Shown here piece after piece: positions 36,302-48,081 of a stretch of 64,000 nucleotides of DNA; positions within the stretch are counted from its first letter, which is position 1, and every line of letters begins with the position of its first letter. Made by a program: the position numbers and the translations under genes. The stretch lies in contig KV748176.1 in the NCBI GenBank assembly GCA_001692895.1, positions 4,989,092 through 5,053,091 on the forward strand. Direction: 5' to 3'. The DNA is from Cenococcum geophilum 1.58 (taxonomy: Eukaryota; Ascomycota; Dothideomycetes; Gloniales; Gloniaceae). The notes below the pieces were generated by a model. It was not told the origin of the DNA, did not search any database, and saw only the letters and a program-made list of their open reading frames with translations.

Positions 36302-39300
36302 TTACCCCCCCCTCTAAAAAAGCCTGCCTTTAGGCTTTACCGCTAAAAGTTTTGGTAAGAGAATCTAACTAATTAGACAACTTTAACCGCTGGTCGAAGT
36401 TTCTAGATATCTCAACACCTTACATAACTAAGAAATTTCTAGGGTGTTTTTATCCTTATATTCTTCTAGTAGCTTATCATCTTTATTATGCTAGCATTTT
36501 ATCTACTTATCTAGGTACTTTGGCGGTCCGGGTTTATTAGGGTAATAACTATAGAATTCCTAAAGCTTATAGGGGCTACCTATAAAGTTTTATNTAGGGT
36601 ACTAAGTAGGGTCCGGGTTATATCCTTTCTAACTAATATAATACTTTAACGTTCCCTTTATAAGTTTATAGGCTAGTATTTCTTTAATTTTCTATTTATT
36701 ATCGTTATTAACTTAAATTAGTAGGGGAAGTTTATTCTTTTGTCCGGGTAGTGGGTTATTTATAGCTTTCCGTAGCTTATCTAGTAAGAAGATAGGGTGG
36801 ACTTTAATTAAGTCTAGGAGCTTAACCTTGTACGAGTTGCCTACTTTATTAAGAATCTTATACGGTCCTGCCATCTTATAATCTAGCTTACGGCTAGGCC
36901 GTTCTGTCTTTTAGTTCTTTATTGTGACCCAAACTATATTGCCTATAGTAAAGTTAGGCTCGCGCCTATGCTTATTTGCCTACTGTTTTATTAATTTTTA
37001 GGCCTTTTCTAGGTTTGTATAGGCTACTTTCTAGGCTTCTTTTAAGCGCTTAGCGTACTGCTGGGCTTCCTTATAAGATAGTTTTTTGTGTACGGTTTGG
37101 GGCCCTTCTAGTCTTTCCCAGTTAAAGCTTGTGCGGGGTAGGTAACCCATTTCTAGTTAAATAGGGGCAAATCCGGTAGAGTTATGGGGTAGGGTCGCTT
37201 GGGCGTAGTCTATTAAGGGTAATAGTTTAGCCTAGTTATCCTAGAAGTAGTTAATAAAAGGCCGGAGTTTCTGGTCCAAGTATTAATTTATAATCTCCGT
37301 TTGACTATCTGTCTAGGGGTAATATGCTATAGAAAGCTTTAGCTTAATGCCTAGGATTTAGGTGAACTTATTTTAAAAGGCTGATATAAACTGCGGCCCG
37401 CGGTTAGATATAATAGTATCTGGTGGTCCGTAAATTCGGTAGACGTAGTAGATATATAGTTGGGCTGCCTCTTTAGTATTAATATTCTTGTAATAGGGAA
37501 TTAAGAACGGGCGCTTGCTAAAGCGGTTAACTAGGATTATAACTATATTATATCCGTTATGGTCTGGAGGTAGCTTATAAAAGTCTATAAAGACATAGTA
37601 CTAGGGGCGGTCGGGTATTAGGAGGGGTTTTAATAGTCCTAGGGTCTTATCTTGTGGGATTGTAGACCTACGGCAGTTATTATAGTTCCGTATATAGTGG
37701 TTGATATTTATAACTATTCCGGGCTAGTAGTAGCGGTTACTAATAATCCTGCGGGTCTTATTTTTTTTAGGGTAGGCCGTAGAGACCTAGGTATGTGCTT
37801 TAGTAATAAGCCGAGCCCATAAGTTCTGTTCCTCTACTACTACCAGCCGTTTCTAATACTTAAGTAATCTATTTTTGAGGGACTATAGGCTAGTAACGTT
37901 CTTTGCCTTTTTATGGTACTCCTGTAGAGAAGGGGCCGTATAGTTTATCTGCAGCAATTTATTAATTAAGTTAAGTCCTAAAGGGTTAATAGGATATATC
38001 TTAGTGCTTAAGGGGTTTGTACTTAGTTCTGCCTATATCTAGGGGTTAAGGTACTTTGGTTGTAGTAGCGTCTGGGTCCGTAATAAGATCTTTACAGCCG
38101 TATGGTTACCTAGGTCTTATTTACGCCTAGTAAGAGCATCCGCACGGTTTATAGCGCCTAGTCTATATATAATTAAGAAGTTAAATTAAGATAGGACGTC
38201 CGCCTAGCGTGCCTGCCGGGCCGTAAGGGCCTTAGTTGTTATAAAGTATTCTAGGGCCTTATAATCTAATACTACTTTAATAGGTTTAGGGGTCCCCTCT
38301 AGCTATACACGCTAGTGCTAAAAGCTAGAGATAATAGCCAGCATTTCTTTATTATGGATGTGGTAGTTTAGTTTAGTATCTATTATAGTCTTTAAATAGT
38401 ATATAATAGGGTGCCATTCTCCGTCCGGTTGCTTCTAGGAAAAAATACTAGCTATTACGCCGTTTAAGGCATTAGTTTCTAGTATTAAGGGCCATTCTAG
38501 GTTAAAGTAGGCAAGTAGGGGGGCCGATACTAGCCGTTTTTTAAGCTTATTAAAGGCCTGCATATATATAGCGTTAAAGTAAAAGGGCTGGTCTTTCTTA
38601 GTAAGGCGGTTAAGAGGCTGGGTAATCCTGCTGTAGTTCTTAATAAAGTATTAGTAGAAGTTATAGAAACCTAAAAATAATTGCACCCCCTTTACGGTCC
38701 AAGGGGGCGTCTACTAGTTAATTGCGGTTGTTTTCTTTAGGTTGGCCTTAATTCCGTCCGTGCTAATAATAAAACCTAGGTACTTTATACGCTTAATACT
38801 GAATTCTAACTTCTTAATATTGGCCTGGAGGCCAGCTTTATAGAGCCGTTATAGGACTTTATAGACGTGCTCCTTGTGTTCTAGTTCGTTTTCTAAATAG
38901 ATTATAATATTATTTAGATAGGCCGTATAGAAGTTGTTAAGGTAGTTAAAGAGTATATTGTTTATATACCGCTGGTACGTAGCTAGTCCATTGGTTAGTC
39001 TAAAAGGAAGTACCTTATATTTATACGTCCCGTAATAGGTTTGGAATATAGTAAGATCCTTAGACCTGGGGTTTATCCTAATTCGGTAAAAGGCCTGGCG
39101 GATATTAAGCTTTGTAAAAACCTTAGCTCTACTTATTTGGGTAAGAGTCTTATTAAGTAAGGGCAGCGGGTAGCGGTCTTTGTGGGTTATATTATTTAGC
39201 TTATAGTAGTTAATGCAGAAGCGCAGTTTTTTATTTGGCTTTTTAATAAAGAGAATAGGTAAGTTAAAAGGGGCTTGGCTAGGCTCGATGAAGCCCTTAT

Positions 39301-41827
39301 TTAGGTTATTTATAAGGTACTGCTTTATGGCCTGTAATTTAGTAATAGACTATAGGTAGAGAGGGCTAAAGCTAAGGGTGCTTCCCTTATCTTGCTCGAT
39401 CTTAATCTTATAGTTATATAGTCGGTAGGGTGGAAGCATATTAGACGCTGCCTTAGAGAATATATCCTTGAATTTCCGGTGTTAATTGGGTAGTTTTTAC
39501 TCTACTAGTTCTTTATCCGTAAGCCCGCTTTTCTATTTACTAAGCTCGCTTTCCTTTTCCTTAATTATTTAGTTAATTTTGTATAGGCTAGTTATAAAGG
39601 TAACGGTATTAGGCTGAACTAGGTTTTAGTAGAATCCTATAGCGCTAATGCAGCAGATATTAACTGGTAGGAGGTCCATAGGTTTCTTTGGCGTCCGTTA
39701 GGCCGTGGTTTACGGTATAGGGTTTATGGTCTTCCTTAGCTCACGTTCTATTTTCTGTAAGTTGTCCTTCCTATTTATTAGTTTAGTGTAGCGTCTAATA
39801 TCCCTGGCTTTCCTTTATGGCTTCGTAGGGTTCTCTATAGGGAGCTTAGCTAGGTCACTACCGACTTTCTAGGTCTCTAGTGCGGGTGGCATAACATAAG
39901 TAGTTTAGGGGCGGCGTAGTATACGGATCTGTTGCGGGTTAAGCTGTACGTTCTTTTTAAAGGCCTAGTCTCTGCGTATAGCATCGGCCTGGTAAATAGT
40001 ATTAATCTAGGGCCGTATAAGGTTTTCTATTGTAATGCTGATTTCTTTTATAAAGGAAGGGGTTGGGGGTAGAGTTTTGGGCTAGATAAGCCGTCTACTC
40101 TATACTTTAAGCTGTAAGCCTAAATAGGCTAGCTATTTTCTTTCTAAGATTATATTGTGGCTTCCTAAGTCCGTAATAAGAAAGGGGACGTTATACTGCC
40201 TTCGTCCATTAACGCGGAGGTAAATCCGCAAGATAGTTGTAATAGGTGGCCCTATCCGTCCGTTATAACCGCGAATAGGGATTAGTTTAGGCAGTTCTTT
40301 AAGGGGTATATTTAAAAAGTCAGCCAGTTTTATAGCACACTTTGTGTTAATTAAGGTAAAGGTATTTACTCCTAAGTTAGCTAAAGCAGAGGTTAAAACT
40401 TAATATCTATTGCGAAATAAAGTATAAGGGATAGTGCAGCTTCTTTTACTAACTAGCCGACCTAGATTAATATATAATATATTAATCCCTTTTAACCTTA
40501 GAGAGGAGTTTTTCTCTAGGGTTCCTCTTTTTCCGGCTCCGTACTATCCTTCTGAATTAATAGGACCTTGTTTGTCCTTGCCTTTATTAGGTAGTTCCTT
40601 ATAGGGTGGCCTATTTAACCGTATAAGAAGTAAGCTTCTTAATCGCTAAGGGCCTATATACGGGGGTCGCTGTATATAGGCTGGGTATATACTAGGCCCG
40701 CAGTAGGGGTAGCTGCGCGGCTAGCTGCCGGGTTGGCTGTAGGAGTTGCTAATCGTGCTAGGGCACTACGGGCCGTACTCGTAGTACTTGCGGCCTAGTT
40801 TATAAGGTTTCTAGTTTTTAGCCAGTTGGCGCGTGCCTTAATTTAATAAAGGCCTTGGTTAATAGCTAGGCAATAGTCTATAAGTTCCTTTAACGTCTAT
40901 ACTGTAGTATAAGCTGGCAATATGGCCCGCTATAGGTCTAGGGTAAGCTTATCAAAGAGGTCTGGTAGTAGGTCTTCTTGGGGGATCTAGGCCTGTCCGG
41001 CTAGGTATAGAAAGCGGGTTTAGAAGGCCGAAAAGGTCTCCATTATTTTTATGTTTAGGCTTTTATAGCTAAGGTAGGCGTTTTATACTTTAAAAGGGTC
41101 CTTATAAATAGAAGACAAGTATTTAATTATTTCTTCTTTAGAGATGAAGGGGTCTACTAAGTCTTTAGTGTATCGCGGGCGTAAATGCGTCTAGGCGTCT
41201 TCGCCAGTACAGCCAAAGACGTAGGCCATTCTGGCTTAGGCGTTAGGGAAGTGGTCTGCATTAACTTTAAGCTTATCCCGTAATTGGAGCTTCTAATTAT
41301 TAAATATAGGGTCGGTTCCGTTTGTAAGTAGTAGGGGGTCCACGACCTTTACTGACCGCTTTGGTGCTATATAGGCCTTAGTAGATCTACTAAGGCGCTA
41401 GGATAGGGCCTAAAGGACTATAGTAAGTCTTTAGTTGTTTAATAATGACTTATTATTAGATATAGGGGTATCTCTAGCTTTAAGTAGCTCTCGTAATTAT
41501 TTAATTTTGGTATTAGCAGCCATAAGCTCCGCCTAGGGGGTTAAAACATTAATTGTTTTTTTATTTGAAGTATTTAAGGGTCCTATAGCTGCTTTACCTG
41601 CTACTGTAGTTCGTGGCATGGTGGTAGGGGTGTTAGGTAATTCCGGGTAATTTCTTTAGGGGTTTTAGTCTGTATGTATCTTGTGGGTTCTTTCCTTAGG
41701 GTTCTGTTTTTTTCTTTTAGGTCCTGTCCTTGTGGTCCTAGTAATGTCCTTAGGGTCCTATTCTATGTTCTTGTAGATATATTTAAGTTCCTTCTCAGGA
41801 AGAAAGAGTAGAGTGAGCTTTAGATAA

Positions 41828-42054
41828 TATTAGTGACTCAGTTAATCAAGATATAAGTATGGCAAAATGGTCGCGCAAGCCTGTACGATTGGATTGTCTA
41901 TAAACGAGAATCTAAAGCTAAAGAAAGGAAAGGAGAAGAAGGGGAGCGCCGCTCAAAGCTATATACGATCTTCGCGTCACGTGACCGCAATATGCGGCAA
42001 TCTGTGGCAACTTGCTGGTGCGTAGTTCTGCCAAGTTCTGCCAGTGCCGTAACA
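41828..42054 (-). repeat. Gypsy-2 LTR (right; 5' LTR)
   Basis: 227 bp, TATTAGTGACTCAG...GCCGTAACA. Directly followed by the GTGGT target duplication. Confidence 0.92.
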
Positions 42055-43170
42055 GTGGTTAGCGTTTTTCTTAAGGTTGGCTTAGTGTGTATAGTTTGTA
42101 AGGTTCTTAGTAAATATATTTATCTACTTGCTCTAACCTATATAGTTACTATTATTAATTTTATAGGCTAGTCTAAGTACTAGCTCTTCTATCTTTAGAG
42201 AGATAAACTTTTAGAGTAGGTCCACCTTCTATTTATCTGTCTTTTTAGCGCGGGCTATTAGCTTATTAAGCTCTCTCTTCTAGAACTAGTAATTACGCTC
42301 GCCTTAAGGGAAATGGTTAAGCTTATTCTTTACGACTTGGGTTATGTTAAGGACCTTATAGTAGGCAGTAAGGTCTTTAAATATATCTTCCTTAGTAGGC
42401 CATTTTCACGTAAATATATTATTTGGGTTCTTATATATAAGCTCTAGGCCCTGCTTAATAAACTTATAGGCCTTATTCTTTAGTATATCCGAGATGTAAA
42501 GGATCTAGGACTAAACTATATTAAAGTAGTCCTAGTCCCGGTTNAANACTCCCTTAATCTTAATATGCCAGGTCTTAAAATTAGCTTATCGTTCTAGCGG
42601 GGTGCCTTTTCCGCTAAATATTGGCGGGTCTTTAGATTTCTGTTTTTTCTGCTAGGTTACTACTATTGTTATAGGGGTTAATTGTTTTAGAACGATAATA
42701 GTTTTTACCTAGGAGTTAATAGTTCCTATTTAGGAAGCGATAAGGGCACTAAGGTTTTCGTTAGCTTTTTTATTAGCGGTGTTTGTGTTATATATACACT
42801 ATAGTCCTACTTTAATGTTGTTAAGGAACTCATTGGTATAGTTAATAAGGGTAAGGTAAGCTTTACTAGGCTTAAAGGTTTTAGGGTATAGTAGGGAGCG
42901 GCGGATTATCTATGTAATATTAGGGTATATCTCTATAAATAGGTCTACAAAAACGTCACGGGGGTTCTAGGTTTCGGCTATTTTGGTATTATTAGTGTCG
43001 CCTATCTAGGCGCTAGGTAAAAACTGAGGATTATTCTAGGACTATGCTAGGGACGTATTAGTTTTAGCAGAGGCGCGTATAGGTCGCGATTGCTCTAGGG
43101 CGGAGGTTAATTGGTTAGGGTATAGGGAATTAGTGATCGCGACAGGGCGCAAATTGAAGATACTATAAAC

Positions 43171-43357
43171 TGTCATAGTGCTGTAATAAAGTAGACTGAA
43201 TAACTACGTTGTAGTATAAAGAGGGGAAGAAGGTGGAAAGGGGGTATTGTATATAAATAGTAGGGCCGGCCGCTAAGTCGCTAGTAGTGGGCTAGCTAAT
43301 AGTAGGGAATAGTACGAGACAGTATGAAACAGTATGCGTTAGGTCAGTGCCGTGACA
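43171..43357 (-). repeat. Gypsy-1 LTR (right; 5' LTR)
   Basis: 187 bp, TGTCATAG...CCGTGACA, followed by ATATT. The internal side begins GTTTATAGTATC on the - strand, the likely primer-binding side. Confidence 0.92.
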
Positions 43358-46300
43358 ATATTATTTACTTCTTATTAGGGTTAAATCCGATTTCTTTAAA
43401 GAATCGCTACCACTAAATTAACTCGGTAGCTGCATATAATAGGGCTAAGAGCTTTACTTCCGTGCTTAATTTTATTACTAACTTCTACTTTATAGATTAC
43501 TAGTTAATTAGCCCTCTAAATAAAGTAAATAGATAACCTTCTGTACTCTTTCTACTTACTAAGTTGTCGCTAAATAATATATTACTAGCCCTTATAAAGA
43601 TCTAGTTCATTATATTCTTCTTTAAGTACTTAATCGCAAAAGTCTTAGTTTAATTAAGGTAGGCAATTGCCCTTATAGCAGCTACGTTATAAATTAGTAA
43701 CGGATTTTATAAGAATTCTAACAGCTTACTTACTATTCTCGCTATATCTAAATAAGTAATATTAGCTATATAAAGTATAGATCTAACTTTCCTCTAATAG
43801 GCGTAGGTATCCTACTTAGAGGCTTACTCTGGATTAAGCTTAAGTTCCTTAATACCTATTAGTATATATATCTTACAATAATCTTTAACTTTAAAGCTTA
43901 TTGCAATTTTATTAATATAGGAATCCTAGCTAAGCCAGAGCTTCCTATTCTTTCTATTACGGATAATTTAAATTTTTAAGAACTAGGTAAGGTTACCTAA
44001 ATCCTTTATCTCGTACTTTCTTATAAGGTGCTCCTTAAAGGTTTAGAGCTTAAGTAGGTCTTTCTTCCTAAATATAGCTATAATATCGTTAACGTAGAAG
44101 AAGACTATTAGCTAATCGTTGTAATATAGGCAAAGCTCCTCCACCACTAGCTTTAAGCCTTTCTTTTTTAGCGTTATTATTAAGTCACTGTGCTATAGCA
44201 GAGGTAATCGCCTTAATCCGTAGAGGGCTCTTTAGAGAAGTAGGCACTTACCCTTAATTAGAAATCTATCTAAATACTTAATATACACAACCTTATTAAT
44301 TATACTATTTATAAATATATTAATAGCGTCACCTTACTAGCAGTCTAGGTCAAATATTATAATAATAGCCATTAAGGCTCTAAACGATCTTACTGCTAAA
44401 GTTATAATATAGGTATCCTTATAAACTAACTTTTATAAATTACCTCGTGTATAAAGATAAGCTTTAAACCTCATTAAATATCCATTAATATTAGTCTTAT
44501 ATATAAATACCCAGATAATAGGCACTGTTTTAGTATAGATCGTCTTATTAATAACTTAAAACATTTCTTAATTTTAAAGGTCCGTATATTCCTTTCAGGC
44601 AGCAACCGCGAACTCTTCCTTATATTAATGTCTTTAAAGCTCCTTCTAATTCCTAGGCAGTAGTAGGAGCTAATCACGGTATAGCTTTTTATAAAATATA
44701 AGCCCTACATTAAAGGCTAATCTTTAAGCTAAAAGGCTCTAGTTAGTAACGTCAGTAAGAAAGCCTACGTAAATCTTTAATTATCTTTTAAGTCTCTTTC
44801 CTTTAACCACATTTTGCTCTCCTACATCGCTATTAATCTTCTTCTTTAGCTTAGCTTTATTAGTTAGAACTAGGATATAATGCGGCTTCTTTACTAAGGT
44901 ATTTAAGGATAATAGTAGAGGCTCTAGTAAATTAGGTTCTAGTATTTTATTTAGAGTAAAAAGCCCTAGAGCTAAGTTATCTTTAAAGCTTAAATCTTAT
45001 TACTTACTACTCTTAATATTAGGCTCTTCCTTATTTCTACTAGATTCCACCTATTGTCTCCCTTTAGTATTAACTTAAATCTCGTCTTAAGTCTTATTGC
45101 TTTTATTAGATAACGATTCTAATTCGTCTTAAAGATCCTATATTTAATAGACATTAATAACTTCTAATATTTAATTAGTTCTAACTTAGAGTATATTCGC
45201 TAGATCTAGCTATAAGTTATTATAAAGTAACCGCTTATTAAACTTTACGTCTCTAGTTCTTATAACCTTCTTTTAACTAGGAATATAGATTCGGAATATA
45301 TTTGTCAAATTATATCCTACCAGATATCCTATATAGGCCCTTAGCACGAGCTTATTTAGGCATAGAATATTATACTTAAAAGGGTAGGCCCTACAGCCGT
45401 AGACTTATAGGTAGCCTATATTTAGTTTTAGTAGTAATATACCTATAGCTAACTAGATTCTCTTAAACGGTGTCTTCTACCTAAGTCTTCTACTAGGCAT
45501 TCGATTAAGTAGATAGGCAGCTACTTTATAAACTTTAGAATATAGCTCCTCTAGTAGATAAGCCTTAATTCTTATACACTAAGCCTTCTATATAATTACC
45601 CCCCTAAATTATTCCGCTGGACCGTTCTATAATTAAGTATTAGGTGCTAATCTTTTAATACTAATTCCTCATTTAGCTACCCATTTCTTAAATTCGCCTA
45701 TAAGAGACGTCTCTCCATCTATATAAATAATGGCTACCTTAAAGCCATATCGTCGTTCGATAATATTACAATATTTAATAACAATTTAGGTAAGAGACAA
45801 CTTCTTAGCCATCGTCTCTACCTCATTCATTCGCATCGCGTCGTTAAGGAAGTATACCACGTACTTATCGCCATTAAATGTAACTATTCCGGGTATTAAA
45901 TTAAGGTAAATTCTATAGAAAGGAACCAGCAACTAAATTAAAGGTCTTCTAGATACCACCTTATAAGCTTTACTTACTCTATACAATTTATATTCTACCG
46001 TTATTAGACCTTTTACAATCGCGCCTATTACTAACTAAAGTAGTTGCTTAATCGCGTCTTTTCCTATATAGCCTATTCGCTAGTGCTATATATAGCCTTC
46101 TACCTAATTTAGTAGAGGCTTTAATAAATGCTTTATTAGCTTTAATTAAGTCGCAAATAAAGCCTTAGGTAAGTCACTTTTTAGCTTATTATATTTAATG
46201 GTATTTTAACCATAGTAGCGGCCATAGTAGGCGTACGTCTCGTCGTTGCCATAAAAGAGAGTATTCTCTTTATTGTTCTAGTAAACTCCCTTATTATTAA

Positions 46301-47814
46301 GCTTATTAAGACATACTAAGTTAGTATAGAAGCCTAATATAAAGGCTGCTCCTAAGAGCTATATCTATCTCTTCCCTTTTAGGTTATTAATCGTAACTAT
46401 AGCTATACTATAGCCTACGATTTCTTTTATATACGAGCCTATATAGACGCGTTCTAATATAGGCTTAATATCGCTAATAAACCTAGCTCTATCGTTAAAG
46501 ATATATAGGCTAGTTCCTAAGTTAAGAATTACACTATCGCGAAGCTTGTAATTAGAAGTCGTGTTATTAAATCCTATATAATAAACTATAAAGTTTCCGG
46601 TAGGCCCTTATAAGCTTTAATTACTGCCTTCCTTTAGCTTTTTATTAGCTTAATCGTCCTTATTAGCTTAATTATCCTTTTTAATTTGCTTAATACAAGC
46701 CTTAATTTCAGGCGTTATATTAGCAATCTTCTTATCCACCTTCTTCTAAATTTTATTACTTGGTTTAAACCACAATAGGTAAGAAATTAACTCTATAATA
46801 TACCAGTACTTATTAAAGTAGTAACGTTTTCCGTATAGGCACTCTAGCGGCGGTCGCCTCTTCTTTTTCTACTTATCTGCTAACAATTAAGGCTTTAATT
46901 CAGGCTTTAAATTTAGTAAGTCGTCTTTAAAGGTGACTCTAAATAATCCTCCTTATGGGGTTTTGCCCTTCTAGGCGAGGTCTATACAACAGTAGTTTTA
47001 GTATATTTTAACCAGTTTAAAAAAAATAGGAAGCGTCTTCTTCTCCTACTTACGCTTATTAAGCTCGTTCTTCCAATATTCTAACCAGCTTAGTATAATT
47101 AATTTAACTATATACGCGAAGTCTTTTACTAAACGATTACCATCTACCTTAGGTAGAGCTTACTCCTTACACTTAGTGTACACCTTCTCCCACTCTTATA
47201 ACCAGATCTTAAAGTTTTAGTTCTAAGGCGCCTTCTTAAGCCTTATATATTAAGTAGCTATTTAAAGCTTTCGGGCATAGTTAATCAGAGTAATTCTCTT
47301 CTTAAGAGATACCAAGACGTTATAGGTGGTGGTGCATTTAAACGTGTAGATAAGGTAGGTACGTAAGATAAAGCTTAGGATATAGCTACGCAACGTATTA
47401 AGAGCTAACAACTATTTTCTATATAGCTTTATATTGTCTCTATAGTCGGCTTTAAGCATATAGAGCTCCTTCTTCTCCTTCTTATCTAGATCCGCGAGCT
47501 TTATCTTCCCCTAGCTATTAGCATTCTTAGATAAGGCACAAACAGGTTCTTTAAGCTATAGCAGATCGGTCTTAGGTATTAATGGGTTAATATACTTCTA
47601 GAGACAATTATTATTCGCTTTTAACTTAATAACCTTAATCCATTTATCCCAATTATTTAGGCTTATAAGGATAACGGATAATATAATAATGGGAGGGGTT
47701 TCTTATTAAGAAGTTATTATGGGTAGTTATCTACAATTAAGATAATAATTAAAATTAATGGGAATAAAGGCTTTGGAATTAAAGATAATATAGTAAACAG
47801 CCCGGGCTTATAAC

Positions 47815-48076
47815 TATTAAATGGATAATCAGGAATAAGAACTCTGTTTTATTAAAGAGGGCTCTAGAAGCTCTCTTATATACATCAGGTAGGTCCCAAA
47901 TACAATAACGACGACGTCGTCATATAGTAGGTCATAGTTAAGAGAAACAGGTAATGAGACGTTCGATGAGACATACAAGCTCAAGATACGAGACAACTGA
48001 GACATAGTTCGTATAGACGATCTAGGTCGTCAGACAGTATTACGATGGTAGTAAGGAACTTCGATTCAGGTCGACA
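47815..48076 (-). repeat. Copia LTR (right; 5' LTR)
   Basis: 262 bp, TATTAAATGG...GTCGACA, matching 29791-30052 and followed by CTACT. Confidence 0.93.
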
Positions 48077-48081
48077 CTACT

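Larger units (their letters stand above)
36075..42054 (-). mobile_element. Gypsy-2 LTR retrotransposon inserted in Gypsy-1 (fossil)
   Basis: A 5.98-kb Ty3/Gypsy element on the - strand with 227-bp LTRs (36075-36301 and 41828-42054) and a perfect target duplication GTGGT (36070-36074 and 42055-42059). A C-run follows the left LTR (polypurine tract on the other strand). The shared stem-loop lies at 36379-36401. From right to left it shows gag-like sequence (about 41650-40600), protease-like and reverse transcriptase regions (near 39300-38600), and integrase with a chromodomain-like end (near 37900-36450). It is the innermost and hence youngest of the three nested elements, yet as heavily RIP-worn and broken in very many places. 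Confidence 0.92.
30432..43357 (-). mobile_element. Gypsy-1 LTR retrotransposon inserted in the Copia element (fossil)
   Basis: Ty3/Gypsy element on the - strand with 187-bp LTRs (30432-30618 and 43171-43357) and a perfect 5-bp target duplication ATATT (30427-30431 and 43358-43362). A pyrimidine tract CTCCTCTCCCCTA follows the left LTR (polypurine tract on the other strand). Gag-like sequence lies at the right (42100-43100) and pol (reverse transcriptase near 33300-33900) at the left. The element is interrupted by Gypsy-2, so its own sequence is 30432-36069 plus 42060-43357. Broken in very many places. It is younger than the Copia element and older than Gypsy-2. Another fragment of the same family lies at 12846-13103. 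Confidence 0.92.
29791..48076 (-). mobile_element. Copia LTR retrotransposon carrying nested Gypsy insertions (fossil)
   Basis: Ty1/Copia element on the - strand, bounded by two 262-bp LTRs (29791-30052 and 47815-48076) and a perfect 5-bp target duplication CTACT (29786-29790 and 48077-48081). A pyrimidine run just inside the left LTR (about 30053-30060) is the polypurine tract read on the other strand. Pol parts are visible on the - strand: an integrase core near 45650-45850 (DGETSL and QNG blocks) and reverse transcriptase/RNase H near 43950-44250 (RALYGLR-type block). The element is split by a 12.9-kb Gypsy insertion, so its own sequence is only 29791-30431 plus 43358-48076. It is broken in very many places. 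The two LTRs differ at roughly 16 sites, all transitions, which points to RIP rather than clock-like ageing. Confidence 0.92.
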
